From the NCBI RefSeq assembly GCF_024734895.1, contig NZ_CP091430.1, forward strand, positions 2,250,501 to 2,314,500: a DNA stretch of 64,000 bases, written 5' to 3'. The DNA is from Paenibacillus spongiae. Lineage in GTDB: Bacteria > Bacillota > Bacilli > Paenibacillales > Paenibacillaceae. Shown here piece by piece: positions 17,500 to 25,781 of the stretch (positions within the stretch are counted from its first letter, which is position 1; each line of letters opens with the position of its first letter). A model generated the notes under the pieces. That model was given only the letters and a program-made list of their open reading frames with translations, had not been told where the DNA came from and searched no databases. The translations under genes and the position numbers were made by a program.

Positions 17500-18444
17500 T
17501 TGCGAATCTTCATTGCCGGTGCCGGGGCTATCGGGCTGCTATACGGTACCCGTTTGGTCAGAGCCGGTATCGCTGTCACGATGCTGACCAGGACTGCGGA
17601 GCAGGCAGAACGATTAAATGCGGAAGGAGCCGCATTGCAAGAAGGCGGGGAGACCGCTGTCGTGCGGCTTCAGGCGGAGCGGATATCGGATTGCCGGGTA
17701 AAGCTGCCGTCTCATGATTGGATTTGGTTAACCGTCAAGCAAACCCATCTGGATGACGCATTCATAGGGGAAATAGCGAGGCTAGCCGAGCAAGGCGCTT
17801 CAGTTCTATGCCTGCAGAACGGCATCGGTCATATGCCGCGGTTGCGGGAAGCGATGCCCAGTAGCCCCTTATATGCAGCCATCACGACCGAGGGGGCGCT
17901 TAAGGTGGATGCCAGAACAGTTCGTTATACCGGAAAGGGGCAGGTGTTCTTCGGCAGGGAGAAGAGCGCGGATTTGCCGAATATGACCGAAGCAGAGGAA
18001 TTATCGCAAAAAATGTTGCTTGATGCGCTCCAATCGGCAGGAATAAACGCGTCGCTGTCGAATGAAATGGAGGATCGGACCTATAACAAATTATTGGTTA
18101 ATGCGGTCATTAATCCGCTCACCGCTTTGTACGGCGTCAGGAACGGCGAGCTGCCGCTCGATCCGCTCCGGAGGACCATGATGGCCGCGCTGCATGCCGA
18201 ATGCCTGTCGATCTTAACGGCGGCCGGTATGCAGGGCGACGGCGATTCTTGGCAGCGCTTGCTTAATGTATGTGAGCAAACCGCAAGCAACGAATCGTCG
18301 ATGCTAAGCGATGTGCGCAGCGGAAGATCTACGGAAATCGATTGGATTAACGGAGGAATCGCAGCCTTGGCAGAGCGGATGAAGATGCCCGCCCCGCTGA
18401 ACGATGCGGTCACGGTTTTAATAAAAGCTCTACGTTCTCAATAA
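17500..18444 (+). CDS. panE: 2-dehydropantoate 2-reductase (ketopantoate reductase)
   Basis: PanE reduces 2-dehydropantoate to pantoate with NADPH in coenzyme A synthesis. The protein begins LRIFIAGAGAIGLLYGTRLV with the Rossmann GxGxxG. It has the substrate-channel motif VKQTHLDDA, the catalytic Lys region TYNKLLVNAVINPLTALYGV, and a C-terminal helical domain with ESSMLSDVRSGRSTEIDWIN carrying the conserved Ser and Glu. AAGGAG at 17485-17490 is correctly spaced for the TTG at 17500, giving 314 aa, the family length; the frame is open upstream to an ATG at 17443 without a ribosome site. The position matches ylbQ/panE upstream of bshC in Bacillus. Confidence 0.93.
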   Translation: MRIFIAGAGAIGLLYGTRLVRAGIAVTMLTRTAEQAERLNAEGAALQEGGETAVVRLQAERISDCRVKLPSHDWIWLTVKQTHLDDAFIGEIARLAEQGASVLCLQNGIGHMPRLREAMPSSPLYAAITTEGALKVDARTVRYTGKGQVFFGREKSADLPNMTEAEELSQKMLLDALQSAGINASLSNEMEDRTYNKLLVNAVINPLTALYGVRNGELPLDPLRRTMMAALHAECLSILTAAGMQGDGDSWQRLLNVCEQTASNESSMLSDVRSGRSTEIDWINGGIAALAERMKMPAPLNDAVTVLIKALRSQ

Positions 18445-18463
18445 TTTTCGAGGAGCGGTCCGC

Positions 18464-18859
18464 ATGCAATTGCTCTGGGAAAGCATAAAACATCTATATG
18501 CACTACTGGCCGTTATCCCTGTCGTCCCTTTCCTGCTCGTTTATTTCGGTCTTGGCGCTTACACGGGGAACCGGAAGAAAGCGTTCCGGACCGCAATGGA
18601 CGTGACGACTGTCCTGCTGATCGGCTGTGTAGCCGTCTTATTTAACGACATCTTCGACAGTTCATTCGGTCTATATGGCATCGTGCTCATTCTTCTTCTG
18701 GGCGGAGGGCTGCTGGGCAACGTGCAGTACAGGATGAGAGGCATGATTGACGTCAAGCGGATTGTACGCGCGATATGGCGGCTCGGTTTTTTTTTAATGA
18801 GCGTGTTTTATTTCATATTGATGTGCATCGGGATCGGAAAGAGCTTTTTCATGGTATAA
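18464..18859 (+). CDS. DUF3397 family membrane protein
   Basis: The 131-aa protein has four hydrophobic spans (about residues 12-30, 45-62, 65-85, 105-128), separated by basic loops. Its position between panE and bshC and the segment YFGLGAYTGNRKKAFRTAMD fit the DUF3397 proteins found at this locus in Bacillales. No function is known. GAGGAG sits about 8 bp upstream of the ATG, and it is 19 bp after panE, so it is likely in the same transcript. A short terminator-like hairpin follows. Confidence 0.78.
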   Translation: MQLLWESIKHLYALLAVIPVVPFLLVYFGLGAYTGNRKKAFRTAMDVTTVLLIGCVAVLFNDIFDSSFGLYGIVLILLLGGGLLGNVQYRMRGMIDVKRIVRAIWRLGFFLMSVFYFILMCIGIGKSFFMV

Positions 18860-18895
18860 AGCAATAGGGGAGTAAACTTTCATATCGTGCATTCG

Positions 18896-18928
18896 AATCG
18901 GTCTTCCAAGGAGGGCCGATTTATTTTG
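18896..18928 (+). terminator. Probable terminator before bshC
   Basis: AATCGGTC at 18896-18903 pairs with GGCCGATT at 18914-18921 (one wobble), followed by TTATTTT. The tail touches the bshC -35. Confidence 0.6.
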
Positions 18929-18954
18929 ACGGTACGCTTGCCGTTGTGTAAAAT
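18926..18954 (+). promoter_or_regulatory. Sigma-A promoter for bshC
   Basis: TTGACG at 18926-18931, a 17-bp spacer and TAAAAT at 18949-18954 lie 45 bp upstream of the bshC start. Each box differs from consensus at one position. Confidence 0.75.
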
Positions 18955-18999
18955 GAGAAAAACTCCTATTGCTGATTCTGGAGAGGTTGAACGATACCT

Positions 19000-20652
19000 A
19001 TGGAGATCGAATTGTTTCAGCTGCCTGCCGGTCAACCATTAGCCGCTGCTTATAGCGACCGGACAGACAGAAATGTTATAAACCTATTCGGGGGCCATCC
19101 CGAGGAAGAAGAGTCATGGCGCGCAAGAGCGGCCGCGCTTGCCGCGAATGCGGACAGCCGGGTGCCGGCTAAGGCGTTGGCGGATACGCTGCGCAGCTAT
19201 AACGCCCGTTTCAATGATTGCCCGGAGGTTCATAAAGGAATCGATGCGATCGGAGAAGGGGCTCCGGTCATTGTCGGAGGCCAGCAGGCCGGCTTGTGGA
19301 CAGGTCCGCTTCTGGTCATCCATAAGGCGGTAACGGTCATTCAAGCGGCCCGGTTCGCAGCCCGGAAGCTCGGAACACCGGTCATCCCCGTGTTTTGGAT
19401 CGCAGGCGAGGACCATGATTGGGATGAAGTGAACCATGCCCTGGTCGCCACCCATGAGCAGGGGATCAAGAAAATTGCGATGGACCGCCCGCCAGGCATC
19501 CGGACCTCGGTCAGCCAGACGAAGCTGTCTAAAGAAGCGATGAACGAGGCCGTTACGCAGCTAAGCGTTTCCCTCGAGGATACCGAATTCAAGCAGGATC
19601 TGATCGGTCACCTGGCAACATATGCCGAGAGCTCCGAGACGCTGACCGAATGGTTCGCTTATCTCATGGGACGGTTGTTCGGCAAGTACGGTCTGGTTCT
19701 GCTGGATTCCGACGATCCTTCCATCCGACGTCTGGAAGCTCCGATGTTCAAGCGAATGATCGAACGCAACGATGAGCTTGAAGAAGCTTACACACGCGGC
19801 GCGGCAGCGGTTCGCGAGCTCGGGTATGCAGAGCAGGCAGAGGTTGCCCCGGGCGGTGCGAACCTGTTTCTCTACCATATGGAAGAGGGAGAGCAAGCCG
19901 GTGAACGGACGCTGCTGTTCAAACGCAGCGGCCGGTTTAAGAACCGCAAGGGGACCTTATCGATGTCCCGTGAGGAGCTGCTCGGCATTCTTGAGAAAAC
20001 GCCGGAGCGCTTCAGCAACAATGTGCTGACCCGGCCGCTTATGCAGGATTATGTTCTGCCTGTTCTGGGAACGGTTCTGGGGAACGGTGAGATCGCCTAT
20101 TGGTCGCTTACCGCGGAAGCATTCCGCACATTCGGTATGCAGATGCCGATTATCGTGCCCCGGATGTCGTTTACGTTGATTGAAGGCGCCGTTGCCAAGC
20201 ATATGGCCAAATATGATTTATCGTTCGAAGATGTAATCTTCCGCTTCGAAGCCCGTAAGCAGGCGTGGCTGAAGGAACGGGACGAGTTGTCCATTGAAGA
20301 ACGGTTCGAAGAGATGAAGCTGAAGTTCGCCCAGCTATACGATCCGCTGATCGAGATGGCTGCATCGGTTCAGGCCGGATTGGCCGAACTCGGCGTGAAG
20401 AATAAGCGCAGAATAGCGGAACAAATTGCTTATATGGAGACGCGCACGAAGGACGCGCATGCTCAGCGGTTCGATGCTGCGCTGCGGCAGCTCGAACGGA
20501 TTTCCCTGTCGCTCTGGCCGGCCGGCAAGCCGCAAGAGCGGGTCTTCAATCTGTCCGTCTATTGGAACCGATACGGTACGGAGTGGATTGGCGATCTGTT
20601 AGCTATTCCGTACGACCCATCGGGGGGCCATCGTCTGGTCTATATAAATTGA
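19000..20652 (+). CDS. bshC: Bacillithiol biosynthesis cysteine-adding enzyme BshC
   Basis: BshC catalyses the last step of bacillithiol synthesis, joining cysteine to GlcN-malate. The 550-aa protein shows the BshC pattern: VIVGGQQAGLWTGPLLVIHK in the Rossmann-like core, VFWIAGEDHDWDEVNHALV (HxGH-like nucleotidyl motif region), and a long C-terminal coiled coil (about residues 420-510, EERFEEMKLKFAQLYDPLIE). B. subtilis BshC (YllA) is about 540 aa and likewise sits just upstream of mraZ. Here ahcY, a DUF4349 gene and a small gene intervene. The ATG at 19000 has GGAGAGG about 12 bp upstream. Presence of bshC implies that bacillithiol is the low-molecular-weight thiol of this organism. Confidence 0.94.
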   Translation: MEIELFQLPAGQPLAAAYSDRTDRNVINLFGGHPEEEESWRARAAALAANADSRVPAKALADTLRSYNARFNDCPEVHKGIDAIGEGAPVIVGGQQAGLWTGPLLVIHKAVTVIQAARFAARKLGTPVIPVFWIAGEDHDWDEVNHALVATHEQGIKKIAMDRPPGIRTSVSQTKLSKEAMNEAVTQLSVSLEDTEFKQDLIGHLATYAESSETLTEWFAYLMGRLFGKYGLVLLDSDDPSIRRLEAPMFKRMIERNDELEEAYTRGAAAVRELGYAEQAEVAPGGANLFLYHMEEGEQAGERTLLFKRSGRFKNRKGTLSMSREELLGILEKTPERFSNNVLTRPLMQDYVLPVLGTVLGNGEIAYWSLTAEAFRTFGMQMPIIVPRMSFTLIEGAVAKHMAKYDLSFEDVIFRFEARKQAWLKERDELSIEERFEEMKLKFAQLYDPLIEMAASVQAGLAELGVKNKRRIAEQIAYMETRTKDAHAQRFDAALRQLERISLSLWPAGKPQERVFNLSVYWNRYGTEWIGDLLAIPYDPSGGHRLVYIN

Positions 20653-20676
20653 ACGATAGTTAGAACATCATAGCTG

Positions 20677-20708
20677 GCTGCGCAGGAAGAACGTTCTTCC
20701 TGCGCAGC
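20677..20708. terminator. Perfect 32-bp palindrome after bshC, likely terminator
   Basis: GCTGCGCAGGAAGAAC at 20677-20692 is followed at once by its exact reverse complement to 20708. As RNA it would form a near-loopless hairpin; only GGTTTA follows, so the T run is weak. It could be a terminator or a processed structure; a protein-binding palindrome is also possible. Confidence 0.6.
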
Positions 20709-20782
20709 GGTTTATGTGCGAATCAATCGTTCATGGTCTATGTCTACACAAATACGAAGTCAAGCAACTGGAGGAAATAAAG

Positions 20783-22045
20783 ATGAGTGCAAAAGAAAAT
20801 AGCATTGTAACCGATCTCGCCCTGGCGCCGGAAGGCCATTTGAAAATAGGTTGGGCTGCGGCTCACATGCCGGTATTGAACCGGATCCGCGAACAATTCG
20901 AGAACGAGCAGCCGTTCAAAGGACTTAAGGTTGCGATTTCGCTTCACCTGGAAGCCAAGACGGCCTATTTGGCCAAAGTCGTGCAAGCCGGCGGAGCCGA
21001 TGTGACGATTACGGGCAGCAACCCGCTGTCGACGCAGGACGATGTATGCGCAGCGCTGGTCGAAGACGGAATTACAGTCTACGCCAAATACAATCCGGAA
21101 CCGAAGGAATATAAGGATCTGATGGTCAAAACGCTGGAAACGAAGCCGGATCTCATTATCGACGACGGCGGCGATCTGGTTTCGATTCTGCATGCGGAGC
21201 GTCCCGATCTGATGGAGCAGGTCCGCGGCGGCGCCGAAGAGACGACGACCGGCATTCTCCGCTTGAAATCGATGGAGAAGGAAGGCAAGATCAAGTTTCC
21301 GATGGTTGCGGTCAACGATGCTTACTGCAAGTATCTGTTCGACAACCGGTATGGGACCGGACAATCGGTATGGGACGGCATTAACCGGACGACAAACCTT
21401 GTAGCGGCCGGCAAAACGGTTGTCGTCGTCGGCTATGGATGGTGCGGCAAAGGCGTGGCGATGCGCGCCAAAGGTCTCGGAGCGAATGTGGTCGTGACGG
21501 AAATCGACGCAATCCGGGCAGTAGAAGCCTACATGGACGGCTTCACGGTGATGCCGATGATCGAGGCGGCGAAGGTCGGCGATATCTTCGTTACCGTAAC
21601 CGGCAACCGCGATGTGATCCGCGGAGAGCATTATGAAGTGATGAAGAACGGGGCGATCTTGTCCAACGCCGGTCATTTTGACATCGAGGTTAACAAGCCT
21701 GAGCTGCTGGCGCTCTCGACTGGCAAGCGGGTCGTGCGCCGCAACATTGAAGAGTATCAGCTGAAGGATGGGCGCAGCATTTACCTGCTCGCCGAGGGCC
21801 GTCTAGTTAACTTGGCAGCCGGCGACGGCCACCCTGCCGAAATTATGGACATGACCTTTGCTCTTCAAGCGTTGTCGCTGAAGTACGTGAACGATAATTA
21901 CAAATCAATCGGCGCAAAGGTTGTCAACGTGCCTTATGAGCTGGATGAGCAGGTGGCTCATTACAAATTGTCTTCGCTCGGCATCGGCATCGACCGTCTG
22001 ACCGAGGAACAGAAATCGTACCTGGACAGCTGGACTGAACACTAA
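20783..22045 (+). CDS. ahcY: S-adenosylhomocysteine hydrolase
   Basis: AhcY splits S-adenosylhomocysteine to adenosine and homocysteine, using bound NAD, and keeps methyltransferases free of product inhibition. Counting from the ATG at 20783 (GGAGGA at 20770-20775) it is 420 aa. The substrate domain contains AISLHLEAKTAYLAKVVQAG, IDDGGDLV and NDAYCKYLFDNRYGTGQS. The Rossmann motif GYGWCGKGVAMRAKGLGA is near residue 216, and GHFDIEV follows. It lacks the ~40-residue insertion and the basic C-terminal extension of the long eukaryotic/proteobacterial type, so it belongs to the short form seen in archaea, Thermotoga and some Firmicutes. It is monocistronic, between a palindrome and a strong terminator. 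Confidence 0.93.
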   Translation: MSAKENSIVTDLALAPEGHLKIGWAAAHMPVLNRIREQFENEQPFKGLKVAISLHLEAKTAYLAKVVQAGGADVTITGSNPLSTQDDVCAALVEDGITVYAKYNPEPKEYKDLMVKTLETKPDLIIDDGGDLVSILHAERPDLMEQVRGGAEETTTGILRLKSMEKEGKIKFPMVAVNDAYCKYLFDNRYGTGQSVWDGINRTTNLVAAGKTVVVVGYGWCGKGVAMRAKGLGANVVVTEIDAIRAVEAYMDGFTVMPMIEAAKVGDIFVTVTGNRDVIRGEHYEVMKNGAILSNAGHFDIEVNKPELLALSTGKRVVRRNIEEYQLKDGRSIYLLAEGRLVNLAAGDGHPAEIMDMTFALQALSLKYVNDNYKSIGAKVVNVPYELDEQVAHYKLSSLGIGIDRLTEEQKSYLDSWTEH

Positions 22046-22063
22046 AGCTGATTTAAATATATG

Positions 22064-22109
22064 CCGTTTGAGCAGGATTCGAGGCGAATTCTGCTCAAAC
22101 GGTTTTTTT
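22064..22109 (+). terminator. Strong terminator after ahcY
   Basis: CCGTTTGAGCAG at 22064-22075 pairs with CTGCTCAAACGG at 22091-22102, with an inner ATTC/GAAT pairing, followed by seven T. Confidence 0.94.
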
Positions 22110-22194
22110 ATGCAATAGCTTCCGACTAATTTGCAACTTCTTCCAGTAAGAAGGCGTCTAGAGAGCAAAGAGATCATAAGGGGGCTGTGCGAAA

Positions 22195-23295
22195 ATGATC
22201 AAGTGGGCGAGGAAATGGAATTCAGGCTGGACGAGAATGTATGCGCTTTTATTGATGGCAATCATTCTTGTTGGATTAGCCGGCTGTTCGAGCGCGAATG
22301 AGGACTCGGGCGACAGTGCCTTGCAAAGCATTGAAGGTACCATGAAATCAATGAAATCGGATTCATCTTCCGGCCAGGATAAAGCCGAGCTTGCGAATAC
22401 GGAGGCTGACCAGGCGTCGGAGAGCGTGAAGTCGTCGACTGAAGCGCCGGCACAGGAAGCGGGCGCGGGGTTTGGGAGCGGGATGCAATCGGGGAGTGCG
22501 GCCGATTCGGACGGCTTCAACCGCAAGCTGATTTATCGCGCCAATGTCACGATGGAGGTGGAGGATTACGCCAAATCGCAGACCTCGCTGAGGAATGCGA
22601 TCCATCTGTCGGGCGGATATATGCTGCAATTCACGGATCAGAAGTCATCCGGAGAGCAAGGCGGCACCTACACGATCAAAATTCCTGCTGAAGGCTTCAT
22701 GTCGTTCTTAACCGAGCTGGAGAAGATCAAGCATCTTTTTTACGAGACGAGTATGCAGGGAACGGATGTGACGGAAGAGTATGTCGACCTGGAGTCGCGC
22801 TTGAAAGCGCGTCAGGTGGTGGAAGCGAGGCTGCTGGCCTTCATGGACAAAGCGACCAAAGCCGACGATCTGCTGCAGTTCTCGGCACAGCTGGGTGAGG
22901 TTCAGCTGGAAATCGAGCGGATTAAAGGAAGGATGCGCTATCTGGATCAGAATGTGTCCTACTCTACCGTAGAGCTGCGTATGTATGAGCGGATAGAGCA
23001 GGCTGCCAAGATGGAGGAAGAGAAGCCTGTCTTTATGAAGCGGCTGACGAATGCGTTAACCGGAAGCACGACGGTTCTGTATGAATTTGCTCAGGGATTG
23101 CTGATTGTGCTGGCCGGCGCGCTTCCGGTAGTGGTCGTTCTGGCCGTTATCGCCATTCCGGTATACGTGGCTTACCGCAGAAGAGAATCGCTCCGTTTAG
23201 CGGCAAGAAGAAGGCATACGCAGAAATCAGCCGCTGCGGGCGAGCCGCAGAATAGTGCGCCGGATGCTGCGGAGAATCAAGAGGAAGAGCTGTAA
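22195..23295 (+). CDS. DUF4349 lipoprotein with C-terminal membrane anchor
   Basis: The 366-aa protein has a lipoprotein signal (MYALLLMAIILVGLAGCSSA, lipobox LAGC) and a low-complexity Ser/Ala/Glu linker. The DUF4349 domain (about residues 105-270) carries RKLIYRANVTMEVEDYAKSQ, GGYMLQFTDQKSSGEQGGTY, a coiled coil around LESRLKARQVVEARL, and VSYSTVELRMYE. A membrane span (about 295-322) and a basic tail follow. DUF4349 proteins are widespread envelope proteins of unknown function. AAGGGGG lies about 10 bp upstream of the ATG. It is monocistronic. Confidence 0.85.
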   Translation: MIKWARKWNSGWTRMYALLLMAIILVGLAGCSSANEDSGDSALQSIEGTMKSMKSDSSSGQDKAELANTEADQASESVKSSTEAPAQEAGAGFGSGMQSGSAADSDGFNRKLIYRANVTMEVEDYAKSQTSLRNAIHLSGGYMLQFTDQKSSGEQGGTYTIKIPAEGFMSFLTELEKIKHLFYETSMQGTDVTEEYVDLESRLKARQVVEARLLAFMDKATKADDLLQFSAQLGEVQLEIERIKGRMRYLDQNVSYSTVELRMYERIEQAAKMEEEKPVFMKRLTNALTGSTTVLYEFAQGLLIVLAGALPVVVVLAVIAIPVYVAYRRRESLRLAARRRHTQKSAAAGEPQNSAPDAAENQEEEL

Positions 23296-23340
23296 CTGGT
23301 CCGGCTGACGGTATGACAGCCTTATGACCGTGATAATAGG

Positions 23341-23390
23341 GAGCTGCGACTGAAGCCATTATACCCGGCTTCCGGCTGCGGCTCTTTTTG
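23341..23390 (+). terminator. Terminator after the DUF4349 gene
   Basis: GAGCTGC at 23341-23347 pairs with GCGGCTC at 23378-23384, with inner GAAGCC/GGCTTC, followed by TTTTT. It overlaps the 3' end of the converging small gene. Confidence 0.75.
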
Positions 23391-23631
23391 TCGTGCCGGC
23401 AAGACTGCCTGCCCGCTGCATCGCACAACGCATGGCAGCCGCTTTCGCGAGTCTTTGGCGGTCTGTTTCTGAGCCGGTCTCGAATAACGGCGTCCGGTAC
23501 AGCTCCAGCAGTGCATCCTCGCTGGCCGCCGCCGCATCGCGGTCGTTGCCGAGCAAGTAATGCGCAACTTGGTAACAGATCTGTTCGACGGCGCGCAGAA
23601 GCTCAATTTTTTTGGAGGCAACGGCGTTCAT
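23359..23631 (-). CDS. Small protein, sigma-70 region 2-like, function unknown
   Basis: The 90-aa protein starts at an ATG preceded by AAAGGAG with 7-bp spacing. The segment LLRAVEQICYQVAHYLLGND followed by AAAASEDALLELYRTPLF has the helix pattern of ECF sigma factor region 2 (a helix, a short turn, then DAxxxxxxLxxYR). There is no region 4 DNA-binding domain. The remaining C-terminal part is short, basic and Ala-rich. It could be a degenerate or truncated sigma-like protein or an unrelated small helical protein. It converges with the DUF4349 gene and is divergent from mraZ. Confidence 0.6.
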   Translation of the reverse strand: MNAVASKKIELLRAVEQICYQVAHYLLGNDRDAAAASEDALLELYRTPLFETGSETDRQRLAKAAAMRCAMQRAGSLAGTTKRAAAGSRV

Positions 23632-23836
23632 GGCTTACTCCTTTATACGATAATCGTGCTGCGCTTCACTGGCCGGATCGGGAAAGAGTTCCCTGCAGGA
23701 TTCGTTGCATCTAGCATACACGAATGATACAGGAAAAAGGTTTCAAAAGTATTACAAGATTAATCCCGTGAAATATTTATAAATTCATTACAATGATGCA
23801 GGAATTTCATTCTCGGTGGCGAATTGAACAACACTA

Positions 23837-23882
23837 GTGGTGAAAAGTGGGGGTAAGTGGAGGTTTTGGGGGAAGGGGTGGA
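23837..23882 (+). promoter_or_regulatory. Direct-repeat array, candidate MraZ operator
   Basis: TGGTG, TGGGG, TGGAG and TGGGG begin at 23838, 23848, 23858 and 23867, so the TGG cores are spaced 10, 10 and 9 bp apart (about one helical turn); a fifth TGG begins at 23879. MraZ of E. coli binds TGGGN repeats with 5-bp gaps in front of its own gene, and AAAGTG-type repeats are reported for mycoplasmas. Both patterns fit here. The array lies 10-55 bp upstream of the mraZ start. Confidence 0.65.
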
Positions 23883-23890
23883 GCGGCCTT

Positions 23891-24328
23891 ATGTTCATGG
23901 GTGAATATCAGCACAGCATAGACGATAAGGGCCGAATCATCATTCCTGCAAAATTCCGCGACAGCCTGGGCGAGAAGTTCATCGTTACCCGGGGCCTCGA
24001 CAACTGTTTGTTCGTCTACCCGATGAGCGAGTGGGGCGTTCTGGAGCAAAAGCTGAAGTCGCTGCCGCTTATGAAATCGGATGCCCGTGCGTTCTCGCGC
24101 TTTTTCTTCTCGGGGGCTACGGAATGCGAGCTCGACAAACAGGGAAGGGTAAACTTGCCTAATACGTTATGCGATTATGCCAAGCTGGACAAAGATTGCG
24201 TCGTACTGGGTGTATCGAACAGAGTGGAGATTTGGAGCAAACAGACGTGGGAAGGATATTTCAACCAGTCGGAAGAGACATTCAACGAGATCGCCGAAAA
24301 GCTGGTCGATTTCGATTTTAACTTCTAG
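23891..24328 (+). CDS. mraZ: Transcriptional regulator MraZ
   Basis: MraZ is the first gene of the division and cell-wall cluster and a DNA-binding repressor of it. The 145-aa product carries two AbrB-like swapped-hairpin domains: [22 protein letters not shown] at the N-terminus (DKGR motif) and [19 protein letters not shown] in the second half (DKQGR motif). The ATG at 23891 gives the family length; a longer frame upstream would have to be translated through the operator-like repeats and is rejected. rsmH follows 62 bp downstream. Confidence 0.96.
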   Translation: MFMGEYQHSIDDKGRIIIPAKFRDSLGEKFIVTRGLDNCLFVYPMSEWGVLEQKLKSLPLMKSDARAFSRFFFSGATECELDKQGRVNLPNTLCDYAKLDKDCVVLGVSNRVEIWSKQTWEGYFNQSEETFNEIAEKLVDFDFNF

Positions 24329-24390
24329 ATCGCAGGGGCGCCGGTTTTACCGGTCGTGCCAGTCGACCATAGAGCCGGGAGGGTTACAGC

Positions 24391-25323
24391 TTGTTTCAAC
24401 ATGTTACGGTGCTCAAGGAAGAAGCGGTCGATGGGCTGGCCATCCGACCGGATGGCATATATGTGGATTGTACGTTAGGCGGTGCCGGTCACAGCGAGTT
24501 AATCGCTTCAAGGCTCGGTCCCGGGGGACGCCTGATCGCATTCGATCAGGATGAATGGGCGCATGACAACGCACGCGTCCGACTTGCCCCTTATTTGGAC
24601 CGGGTTACGCTCGTGAAGAGCAACTTCCGTCATCTGGAACAGATGCTCGGCGAGATTGGCGTCTCGCAGGTCGACGGGGTATTGTTCGATCTGGGCGTTT
24701 CGAGTCCGCAGCTGGACGAAGCGGAACGAGGGTTCAGCTATAATCATGATGCGCCGCTTGATATGCGGATGGATCAGCACGGGATGTTAACCGCGCATGA
24801 TATCGTCAATACGTGGGAGGTACGGGAAATTTCCCGTATCTTAGCCGACTATGGTGAGGAGCGGTTCGCCCGGGCCATTGCACGCAAGATCGTCGCGGCC
24901 AGAGAGCAGCATCCGATCGAAACGACCGGAGAGCTCGTCGAGTTGATCAAGTCCGGCATTCCTGCCGCCGCAAGGCGGACGGGTCCTCATCCGGCTAAGC
25001 GGTCGTTTCAAGCGCTGCGGATCGCCGTTAATGATGAGCTGGGCGCGGAGGAAGCGGCGCTGGAGCAGACGGTCAGGGTGCTGAAGCCGGGGGGAAGGGT
25101 GTCGGTCATTACGTTCCATTCCCTGGAGGACCGGATTTGCAAGCAATTTTTCGCGAAATTTGTTGAAAGATGCACATGCCCGCCGGATTTCCCGATGTGC
25201 GTGTGCGGATCCAAGGGCGTATTGAAGCTGATTAACCGCAAGCCGATCACGCCGAGCCAGGAGGAATTGGAACTGAATCCGCGCTCAAGGTCGGCCAAAC
25301 TAAGAGTTGCCGAGAAGCTGTAG
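24391..25323 (+). CDS. rsmH: 16S rRNA (cytosine(1402)-N4)-methyltransferase RsmH
   Basis: RsmH (MraW) methylates N4 of C1402 in the 16S rRNA decoding centre using SAM. The 310-aa protein begins [16 protein letters not shown] from a TTG with GGGAGGG 7 bp upstream. Motifs are [15 protein letters not shown] (SAM loop), [32 protein letters not shown] and [18 protein letters not shown] [16 protein letters not shown] small Cys pair near the C-terminus ([13 protein letters not shown]) is usual. Its place between mraZ and ftsL is standard. Confidence 0.96.
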   Translation: MFQHVTVLKEEAVDGLAIRPDGIYVDCTLGGAGHSELIASRLGPGGRLIAFDQDEWAHDNARVRLAPYLDRVTLVKSNFRHLEQMLGEIGVSQVDGVLFDLGVSSPQLDEAERGFSYNHDAPLDMRMDQHGMLTAHDIVNTWEVREISRILADYGEERFARAIARKIVAAREQHPIETTGELVELIKSGIPAAARRTGPHPAKRSFQALRIAVNDELGAEEAALEQTVRVLKPGGRVSVITFHSLEDRICKQFFAKFVERCTCPPDFPMCVCGSKGVLKLINRKPITPSQEELELNPRSRSAKLRVAEKL

Positions 25324-25375
25324 CCGCATTCGACAGAATTGATCCTATAATAACGAATATTGGGAGGGGAAACAT

Positions 25376-25771
25376 TTGGCATATCAAAACGGTAACTTGG
25401 CGCTGCAGCCGAAACGCAAACCGGAGGAGCAGGTCTATCGGGAGAAGAGAACGGTAGTCGTAAAGCGAAAGCCGCTTCCGGTGCAGGAGAAGCTGCTCTG
25501 GCTGTTCACCATTATCGTCGGCGTACTGGTCGCGGGGATCATTATTTTCCGCTATGCGGAAACCTACAAGCTCAATATCGAAGTCCGGAATCTGACGAAC
25601 CAGTATAACGAAATGGCCGTCGAGATGAAGGAGCTGGAGAAGCAGGTTCAAGTATTGGGCGATCCGGACCGGATTAATAAAATCGCAAAGAGCATGAACA
25701 TGTCGGCATCCAAACAGGACGTTATGATCGATAGAAAAGAACAATCGACCGAACAGGCCCCGAAGGAATAG
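25376..25771 (+). CDS. ftsL: Cell division protein FtsL
   Basis: FtsL is a bitopic divisome protein that pairs with DivIC/FtsB and DivIB. The 131-aa protein has a basic cytoplasmic tail (residues 1-38), one membrane span (about 39-60, LLWLFTIIVGVLVAGIIIF), an extracellular coiled coil (about 65-95, NLTNQYNEMAVEMKELEKQV) and the FtsL-type ending LGDPDRINKIAKSMNMSAS. The TTG start has GGGAGGGG 4-8 bp upstream. FtsL is poorly conserved, so the call rests on topology, the ending motif and position between rsmH and a class B PBP. Confidence 0.9.
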   Translation: MAYQNGNLALQPKRKPEEQVYREKRTVVVKRKPLPVQEKLLWLFTIIVGVLVAGIIIFRYAETYKLNIEVRNLTNQYNEMAVEMKELEKQVQVLGDPDRINKIAKSMNMSASKQDVMIDRKEQSTEQAPKE

Positions 25772-25781
25772 GGTGACCGCC

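Noticed and set aside
20709-20782. SAH riboswitch before ahcY
   Set aside because: No characteristic paired elements fit in the 74 bp between the palindrome and the start codon.
23837-23890. Longer MraZ starting at 23837
   Set aside because: It would translate the TGG repeat array into a Gly/Trp-rich stretch not found in MraZ; the ATG at 23891 gives the conserved MFMGEYQHS start.
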